Shown: in pieces, positions 5,844 to 10,087 of the stretch | Position numbering within the stretch: the first letter of the stretch is position 1 | Layout: each line of letters begins with the position of its first letter | Source of the DNA: Desulfobacteraceae bacterium UBA2771 | GTDB lineage: Bacteria > Desulfobacterota > Desulfobacteria > Desulfobacterales > Desulfosarcinaceae | Direction: 5' to 3' | Assembly: GCA_002352605.1 (NCBI GenBank) | Contig: DEIP01000070.1 | Span: forward strand, 1-10,087 | Length of the DNA stretch: 10,087 bases | Program-made: the position numbers and the translations under genes | The notes under the pieces: model-generated | The model's database searches: none | What the model saw: the letters and a program-made list of their open reading frames with translations, nothing else | Told to the model about the DNA's origin: nothing

Positions 5844-6183
5844 ACTGTACCGTACCTTCAGCTAACACAACGGTAATGTGAGCGGTTCGTTTAAGAATGC
5901 GCGCCCCTCTGCCTCTAGCCCTCGCCCGAAACCGTTTCAGGGACGGCCCCTGATCGACAATCAGATTCCTGACAACCAACTCGTCTACATCGATGCTCGT
6001 GTTCTGATCGGCGTTGGCAACAGCGGATCGAACAATTTTTTCAACAATTCCGGCAGATTTCTGGGGCATGAATTTAAGTGCGTTAATTGCTGCCTCAGCC
6101 GGTTTTCCCTTGATGGCATCGACGATCATCCTCACTTTCTGAGGGGAAATCCGTACATACCGTTGTTTCGCTCTGACCTCCAT
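5842..6183 (-). CDS. rplV: 50S ribosomal protein L22
   Basis: L22 binds all domains of 23S rRNA and its extended beta-hairpin lines the exit tunnel beside L4, at the macrolide-sensitive constriction. The 113-residue product starts MEVRAKQRYVRISPQKVRM. The tunnel hairpin is at about residues 79–102 (QGPSLKRFRARARGRGARI, then LKRTAHI), with no deletion of the type known from erythromycin-resistant mutants. The ATG at 6183 has AAGGAAGG six bases upstream. The TAA stop is embedded in the Shine-Dalgarno of rpsC, so the two are probably coupled. Confidence 0.98.
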   Translation of the reverse strand: MEVRAKQRYVRISPQKVRMIVDAIKGKPAEAAINALKFMPQKSAGIVEKIVRSAVANADQNTSIDVDELVVRNLIVDQGPSLKRFRARARGRGARILKRTAHITVVLAEGTVQ

Positions 6184-6199
6184 TTGGGGCCTTCCTTTT

Positions 6200-6481
6200 T
6201 TATCTTTTTACTTTGGACTTCCTGGCCGACGCATGGCCGTAATAGGTCCTCGTCGGAGAAAACTCACCCAGTTTATGGCCAACCATATTCTCGGTGACGA
6301 ACACCGGAATAAATTTTCTGCCGTTGTGCACGGCAAGCGTAATACCGACCATTTCGGGCAGTATGGTCGATCTTCGCGACCAGGTTTTTAAAACCTGATT
6401 GCTCCTGGAGCCCTGCGCCTCGGTCACCTTTTTTAATAATTTCGGGTCTATAAAAGGACCTTTTTTTAAAGAACGTGGCAT
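6200..6481 (-). CDS. rpsS: 30S ribosomal protein S19
   Basis: S19 sits in the 30S head, binds 16S rRNA with S13 and contacts the intersubunit bridge near the A site. The 93-residue product begins with the hallmark PRSLKKGPFID, has WSRRSTILPEMVG in the middle and ends with HKLGEFSPTRTYYGHA and a basic tail, all typical. The ATG at 6481 has CAGGAGA four bases upstream. The gene is separated from rplB by 73 bases and from rplV by 16. Confidence 0.98.
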   Translation of the reverse strand: MPRSLKKGPFIDPKLLKKVTEAQGSRSNQVLKTWSRRSTILPEMVGITLAVHNGRKFIPVFVTENMVGHKLGEFSPTRTYYGHASARKSKVKR

Positions 6482-6554
6482 GATGTCTCCTGCTGGTAAT
6501 CAATTCAGATCTGAACTTACGCCCTTTGTGGCAGCTTGCTCAGAAACTCTCTGG
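6482..6554 (-). other. rplB–rpsS intergenic region, with a 12-base palindrome
   Basis: This 73-base gap contains a perfect palindrome, TTCAGATCTGAA, at 6504–6515. It lies about 22 bases upstream of the rpsS ATG, and the CAGGAGA Shine-Dalgarno of rpsS follows it. There is no ATG-initiated ORF of note and no terminator. As an RNA hairpin the palindrome would be weak, because the loop must come from the centre of the repeat. Chance is a reasonable explanation. Confidence 0.4.
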
Positions 6555-7379
6555 CTATTTTGTGCGCCGTTTAACGATGTAGCGATCCGTGCGCTTGTTC
6601 TTCCGGGTCCGGAAGCCCTTGGAAGGCTGCCCCCAAGGAGAACAAGGGTGCCTGCCTCCAGAAGAACGCCCTTCTCCGCCACCCATCGGATGATCCACCG
6701 GGTTCATGGCCACGCCCCGAACTTTTGGTCGACGCCCTTTCCATCGGTTCCGGCCCGCTTTGCCAAGGGAAATGTTCTCGTGGGTAACATTACCCAGTTG
6801 GCCCACGGTGGCCTTGCAGCGAAGCAGTACCATACGAACCTCGCCGGAGGGCAGTTTCACCAGCGCGTAACGGTCTTCTTTGGCCATCAGCTGAGCAAAC
6901 GTTCCGGCACTTCGAACAATCTGTCCACCTTTGCCGATGCGCAGTTCGATATTATGAATGTGCGTGCCTAGTGGGATATTGTTCAGGGGCAAGGCATTTC
7001 CCGGCCGTATATCCGCATCGGGACTCGACATGACCGTATCGCCGACGGATAGTTTCAGCGGAGCGATAATATATCGTTTTTCACCGTCGGAATAATTCAG
7101 CAATGCGATTCGGGCCGAACGGTTGGGATCATATTCAATCGTGGCAACCGTCGCCGGGATGCCCTCTTTGTCCCGTTTGAAGTCGATAATACGGTAGAAT
7201 CGCTTGTGTCCACCACCACGCCTTCTGCTGGTAATACGACCGTTTGCATTCCTGCCGCCTGTCTTTTTCAGAATCCTGACCAGGCGCTTCTCGGGGGAGG
7301 TCTTGGTGATCTCCTCAAAACCGGTGTAGCTTTGAAAACGGCGCCCAGGGCTGGTCGGTTTAACTTTTTTTATTGCCAT
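6555..7379 (-). CDS. rplB: 50S ribosomal protein L2
   Basis: L2 is the large, highly conserved 23S rRNA-binding protein needed for subunit joining and peptidyl transferase activity. The 274-residue product starts MAIKKVKPTSPGRRFQ and ends with the hallmark MNPVDHPMGGGEGRSSGGRHP segment. His230 in that segment corresponds to E. coli His229. Two consecutive ATG codons exist. I choose the second (7379) because it gives the family's standard N-terminus and a 7-base distance to the AGGAG, against 4 bases for the ATG at 7382. The stop is TAG, followed by a 73-base gap before rpsS. Nothing is missing relative to the family. Confidence 0.98.
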   Translation of the reverse strand: MAIKKVKPTSPGRRFQSYTGFEEITKTSPEKRLVRILKKTGGRNANGRITSRRRGGGHKRFYRIIDFKRDKEGIPATVATIEYDPNRSARIALLNYSDGEKRYIIAPLKLSVGDTVMSSPDADIRPGNALPLNNIPLGTHIHNIELRIGKGGQIVRSAGTFAQLMAKEDRYALVKLPSGEVRMVLLRCKATVGQLGNVTHENISLGKAGRNRWKGRRPKVRGVAMNPVDHPMGGGEGRSSGGRHPCSPWGQPSKGFRTRKNKRTDRYIVKRRTK

Positions 7380-7396
7380 CATTTTACTCCTAGCGT

Positions 7397-7684
7397 CTAT
7401 ACCCCTTCAAAAAAATCAATCCGTTCACCGGGCATCAAGGTTACAATGGCCTTTTTCCAGTCCTTGCGTTTCCCTATAATCCGTCCCCGCCGTTTTATTT
7501 TGCCCGTCACATTAACTGTCCGTGTCTTAGCCACTTTAACGCCGAATATCTTCTCAATGGCTCGGGTGATTTCAACGCGGTTAGCGCGCTTTTGGACTTC
7601 GAAAGAGATCTGGTTATTCTCCTCTTTCTGGATATTGGTCTTTTCGGTGATCACCGGTCTTTTAATAATGTCGTACAGATTCAT
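7397..7684 (-). CDS. rplW: 50S ribosomal protein L23
   Basis: L23 lies at the exit of the peptide tunnel and is the docking site for trigger factor and SRP. The 95-residue protein begins MNLYDIIKRPVITEKT; Glu14 in this VITEK motif corresponds to E. coli Glu18, the key trigger-factor contact. The tunnel-side hairpin VNVTGKIKRRGRIIGKRKDW is followed by KKAIVTL and a FFEGV end. I place the start at the ATG at 7684 rather than the TTG one codon earlier, because it has GGGGAGG eight bases upstream and shares its A with the rplD TGA (TGATG). This one-base overlap indicates coupled translation. Confidence 0.97.
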   Translation of the reverse strand: MNLYDIIKRPVITEKTNIQKEENNQISFEVQKRANRVEITRAIEKIFGVKVAKTRTVNVTGKIKRRGRIIGKRKDWKKAIVTLMPGERIDFFEGV

Positions 7685-8304
7685 CAACCCAACCTCCCCT
7701 CTATCCCTTCGATGGCCTGCTCAACAAGAACCAGCTTTGGGTATTTAAGGATGTCATAAACATTCATCCCCTGCGTCTGAAGAATCTTAACACCCGGTAG
7801 ATTGCGGGAGGACAATTCCAGCCGTTCGTTTTTTCCCCCGGTAATTATAAGCGCCTTTTCAGCATTGAGTCCTTTAACAATACCGGCAAACACCTTGGTC
7901 TTGCTCTCCTCGAGATCAATCTTGTCCACAACGACCAACTGTTGATCCTGAAGCTTGCTGGTCAAGGCCATCTTAAGGGCCAGCTTTCGGACCTTTTTCA
8001 GAATCTTCTTTGAAAAATCCCGTGGATCCGGTCCGAAAACCACGCCGCCACCCCGAAGAATCGGAGACTTGATGTCACCTTTTCGCGCCCGCCCCGTTCC
8101 TTTCTGCCGGTACAGCTTGTGGCGGCTGCCCTTCACGTCGGAGCGCCGTTTGACAGACGCCGAACCCGCTCGCTTACCGGCCAATTGGGCAACGACGACT
8201 TGGTGAAGGACACTCTTTTTAACCGGAACATTAAAAATTGAATTGTTCAATTCGGTCTGTGAGACCACATCTCCGGCAATATTTACTACGTCGACAACAG
8301 ACAT
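7684..8304 (-). CDS. rplD: 50S ribosomal protein L4
   Basis: L4 binds 23S rRNA and sends a long loop to the constriction of the peptide exit tunnel. In E. coli it also represses its own operon. The 206-residue product has the tunnel loop at about residues 52–92, with KLYRQKGTGRARKGDIKSP and then LRGGGVVFGPDPRDF, and a C-terminal globular part with NVYDILKYPKLVL. The ATG at 8304 has GAGGA five bases upstream. Its TGA stop overlaps the rplW start as TGATG, suggesting translational coupling. The hairpin upstream in the 87-base gap makes this the gene most likely to have its own post-transcriptional control in this window. Confidence 0.98.
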   Translation of the reverse strand: MSVVDVVNIAGDVVSQTELNNSIFNVPVKKSVLHQVVVAQLAGKRAGSASVKRRSDVKGSRHKLYRQKGTGRARKGDIKSPILRGGGVVFGPDPRDFSKKILKKVRKLALKMALTSKLQDQQLVVVDKIDLEESKTKVFAGIVKGLNAEKALIITGGKNERLELSSRNLPGVKILQTQGMNVYDILKYPKLVLVEQAIEGIEGRLG

Positions 8305-8391
8305 AATGTTCCTCGTCCACTATGCCGCCCGCAACCGCGACGTTTCCATAAATTAAAACGTCGCGTCGTAGGTGGCCTGAAGTCCTTTTTA
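8305..8391 (-). other. rplC–rplD intergenic region, 87 bases
   Basis: This is the longest gap in the window. On the mRNA strand it begins right after the rplC TAA with an AAAAAGGA stretch, then holds a strong inverted repeat (annotated separately at 8336–8365), then a G-rich stretch GGTTGCGGGCGGC, and ends with the GAGGA Shine-Dalgarno five bases before the rplD ATG. There is no T-run after the hairpin, so it is not an intrinsic terminator. No convincing promoter or coding sequence is visible. Confidence 0.7.
8336..8365 (-). promoter_or_regulatory. Perfect 10-bp stem-loop in the leader of rplD
   Basis: Read as mRNA, CGCGACGTTT pairs perfectly with AAACGTCGCG around a 10-base loop, UAAUUUAUGG. 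The hairpin ends 31 bases upstream of the rplD ATG and about 20 bases before its Shine-Dalgarno, so it leaves the ribosome binding site free. What I see is the inverted repeat; a role in translational control, mRNA processing or stability is inference. In E. coli, L4 represses the S10 operon through a leader upstream of rpsJ. This hairpin is instead internal and next to the L4 gene, and I see no sequence similarity to that leader. Confidence 0.6.
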
Positions 8392-9021
8392 TTATTTAAA
8401 CAGGACCTTATTAATCGTAACGATTCCTGAACGGCACCCGGGGATGGGTCCATTCAAAAGAATGAGATTCTCTTCGGGGCGGATGTCAACGACTTCCAGG
8501 TTTCTGACCGTCTTGGTATCTCTGCCATACTGTCCGGGCATCCGTTTTCCTCTGGTGACCTTTGCCGGCCAGGCACTGCATCCGATGGAACCGGGCACCC
8601 TGAGACTCTTACAGCCGTGCGTCGCACGCCCGCCACCGAATCCATAACGTTTGACGACACCTGAAAATCCGCGCCCTTTAGAAGTTCCAGTGACATTGAC
8701 CTTTTCGCCGATTTCGAAAATCTCGGGTCCGATGGCCTGTCCCAGGGCGTAGTCCTCCGGTTTATCCACCGCCATTTCCTTCAGTGTGGAAAAAAAGGCA
8801 TCGCCGCTTTTCCTGAAATGCCCTTTGAGTGGCTTGGTGGTCTTTTTTTCCTTTTTGGCGCCGAACCCCAACTGAAGCGCCTTGTATCCGTCGGTCTCAA
8901 CCTTCTTGATCTGGGTGACCACACAGGGTCCCACCCGCAAAACGGTGACGGGAATATATTTTCCATCCGGGCCATACATAGAGCTCATGCCCAGTTTTTT
9001 TGCTACCAGTCCTTTACACAT
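8392..9021 (-). CDS. rplC: 50S ribosomal protein L3
   Basis: L3 binds 23S rRNA early in assembly and its central loop reaches toward the peptidyl transferase centre. The product has 209 residues, the usual bacterial length. It starts with GLVAKKLGM, contains VNVTGTSKGRGFSGVVKRYGF, and has the loop VPGSIGCSAWPAKVTRGKRM followed by PGQYG. At the place where E. coli L3 has Gln150, the residue methylated by PrmB, this protein has Ala (SIGCSAWP against SIGQNQTP), so that modification is not expected here. The ATG at 9021 has an AGGA 8 bases upstream. It lies 15 bases after rpsJ and is followed by the longest gap in the window, before rplD. Confidence 0.98.
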   Translation of the reverse strand: MCKGLVAKKLGMSSMYGPDGKYIPVTVLRVGPCVVTQIKKVETDGYKALQLGFGAKKEKKTTKPLKGHFRKSGDAFFSTLKEMAVDKPEDYALGQAIGPEIFEIGEKVNVTGTSKGRGFSGVVKRYGFGGGRATHGCKSLRVPGSIGCSAWPAKVTRGKRMPGQYGRDTKTVRNLEVVDIRPEENLILLNGPIPGCRSGIVTINKVLFK

Positions 9022-9036
9022 CTCTCATATCCTGTG

Positions 9037-9348
9037 CTAAAGTTTGATTTCCACATCAACGCCGGGAGACAGATCAAGCTTCATGAGCGCATCTACAGTC
9101 TGCTGAGTCGGTTCGAGAATGTCAAGCAACCGCTTGTGGGTCCGCATCTCGAATTGCTCCCGGGACTTCTTGTCCACGTGGGGCGATCGAAGGACGCAGT
9201 ACTTGTTGATTTTCGTCGGCAGAGGAATGGGGCCCACCACCTTGGCGCCCGTTTTTCTGGCGGTGTCGAAAATGTCACTGGCCGACTGGTCGAGAAGCTT
9301 ATGATCGTAGGCCTTTAGCCGTATCCTGATCTTGGAGTTCATTATCAT
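9037..9348 (-). CDS. rpsJ: 30S ribosomal protein S10
   Basis: S10 is a 30S head protein and, in E. coli, also the NusE subunit that links NusB and NusG in antitermination complexes. The 103-residue product matches the E. coli length and carries the typical N-terminal core KIRIRLKAYDHKLLD and the segment RSPHVDKKSREQFEMRTHKR. Two starts are possible, ATG at 9348 and ATG at 9342 (codons ATG ATA ATG). I chose 9348 because the only purine-rich sequence, GAGAG, lies 9 bases before it and 15 before the other. That Shine-Dalgarno is weak, so coupling to tuf translation is possible. The gene starts 17 bases after tuf and no promoter fits in that gap. Confidence 0.97.
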   Translation of the reverse strand: MIMNSKIRIRLKAYDHKLLDQSASDIFDTARKTGAKVVGPIPLPTKINKYCVLRSPHVDKKSREQFEMRTHKRLLDILEPTQQTVDALMKLDLSPGVDVEIKL

Positions 9349-9365
9349 CGTTATTGACTCTCTTA

Positions 9366-10087
9366 TTATTCAATTATCTCGCTGACGACACCGGCACCCA
9401 CCGTACGACCGCCTTCTCTAATGGCGAACCGTAGTTCTTTCTCCATGGCGATCGGCGTGATCAGTTCGCCAGAAATGGCCACGTTGTCACCCGGCATCAC
9501 CATCTCCACGCCTTCAGGAAGATTCAATATCCCGGTCACGTCCGTCGTACGGAAATAAAACTGGGGACGATAGCCGTTGAAAAACGGCGTATGACGACCG
9601 CCCTCTTCCTTGCTCAGAATGTACGCCTCGGCCTTGAACTTCGTGTGCGGGGTGATCGAACCCGGGGCCGCGACCACCTGGCCGCGCTCCACTTCGTCGC
9701 GCTTGGTCCCCCGAAGCAAGACACCGATATTGTCACCCGCCTGACCTTCGTCAAGCAGCTTGCGGAACATCTCCACGCCCGTACAAACCGTCTTCGTTGT
9801 CTCTCGGATACCCACAATCTCAACCGTGTCGCTCACATGAACGATGCCACGCTCAACACGCCCCGTTACCACGGTGCCACGGCCGGAAATACTGAATACG
9901 TCCTCGATGGGCATCAAAAAAGGCTTGTCTATATCGCGCTCAGGCTCGGGAATATAGCTGTCGATGGCATCCAAAAGCTCGAAGATACACTTGGCGGGGT
10001 CATCGTCGGCATCGTCGCACTCCAGGGCCTTTAAGGCGCTGCCGCGGATGATCGGGGTGTCGTCGCCGGGAAACTCGTATTTGTCCA
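9366..10087 (-). CDS. tuf: Elongation factor Tu, C-terminal part (5' end outside window)
   Basis: EF-Tu is the GTPase that carries aminoacyl-tRNA to the ribosomal A site. About 239 codons are present, open from the window edge to a TAA stop, so roughly the first 155 residues, including most GTP-binding motifs, lie outside. The visible part begins at the end of the G domain with a stretch ending FPGDDTPIIRGSALKAL, then SYIPEPERDIDKPF, domain II with VFSISGRGTVVTGRVERG, and domain III ending FAIREGGRTVGAGVVSEIIE. All of these are diagnostic of bacterial EF-Tu. An acidic linker with two cysteines (ECDDADDDPAKC) sits before SYIPEPE and looks about three residues longer than in the E. coli protein. 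The gene ends 17 bases before rpsJ, as expected for the str-to-S10 junction. An in-frame Met at 9974 is internal and is not the start. Confidence 0.98.
   Translation of the reverse strand, partial: DKYEFPGDDTPIIRGSALKALECDDADDDPAKCIFELLDAIDSYIPEPERDIDKPFLMPIEDVFSISGRGTVVTGRVERGIVHVSDTVEIVGIRETTKTVCTGVEMFRKLLDEGQAGDNIGVLLRGTKRDEVERGQVVAAPGSITPHTKFKAEAYILSKEEGGRHTPFFNGYRPQFYFRTTDVTGILNLPEGVEMVMPGDNVAISGELITPIAMEKELRFAIREGGRTVGAGVVSEIIE

Noticed and set aside
6399..6971. Plus-strand open frame (190 codons) antisense to rpsS and rplB
   Set aside because: It is opposite highly conserved coding sequence and has no recognisable domain.
8320..8349. Nine-codon ORF starting inside the loop of the rplC–rplD hairpin
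   Set aside because: It has no Shine-Dalgarno and its start would be within the structured loop; probably chance.
8336..8365. Intrinsic terminator at the rplC–rplD hairpin
   Set aside because: Neither strand has a T-run after the stem, and essential genes continue downstream.
1..10087. Novel accessory, mobile, CRISPR or defence system
   Set aside because: Every gene is a recognised housekeeping gene in conserved order; no repeats, integrase, transposase or foreign-looking segment is visible.

Overview
The window is one unbroken, entirely minus-strand stretch of the bacterial str–S10–spc ribosomal protein locus. In transcription order (from position 10087 down to 1) it reads tuf (3' part only), rpsJ, rplC, rplD, rplW, rplB, rpsS, rplV, rpsC, rplP, rpmC, rpsQ, rplN, rplX, rplE, rpsN, rpsH, rplF, rplR, rpsE, rpmD, rplO, and the first codons of secY. 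That is 21 complete ribosomal protein genes plus two genes cut by the window edges. The gene order is the classic one, and every reading frame is intact and full length.

Organism: moderate GC content, a short zinc-ribbon S14 (61 aa, two CxxC pairs), an L24 that also has two CxxC pairs, presence of L30, and the style of EF-Tu, L3 and SecY N-terminal sequences suggest a Desulfobacterota (former Deltaproteobacteria), perhaps Desulfobacterales-like. This is inference from remembered family resemblance, not from a search.

Layout: gaps between genes run from a 1-base overlap (rplD/rplW, rplP/rpmC) to 87 bases (rplC/rplD). No gap exceeds 300 bases and no convincing internal promoter or terminator is visible, so the str, S10 and spc units appear merged into one transcript. 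The four longer gaps are rplC–rplD (87 bases, with a 10-bp perfect hairpin), rpsH–rplF (83 bases, with a possible 14-codon ORF), rplB–rpsS (73 bases, with a 12-base palindrome) and rplF–rplR (66 bases, nothing clear). Three genes use non-ATG starts backed by strong Shine-Dalgarno sequences: rpsC (TTG), rpsE (TTG) and rpsN (GTG).

Functionally the genes supply the 30S head and decoding-side proteins (S3, S10, S14, S19, S5, S8, S17), the 50S core, exit-tunnel and central-protuberance proteins (L2, L3, L4, L22, L23, L29, L24, L5, L18, L16, L6, L14, L15, L30), the tRNA delivery factor EF-Tu and the SecY translocon channel. I found no accessory, mobile or defence system here. The notable observations concern expression signals between and at the starts of the genes.
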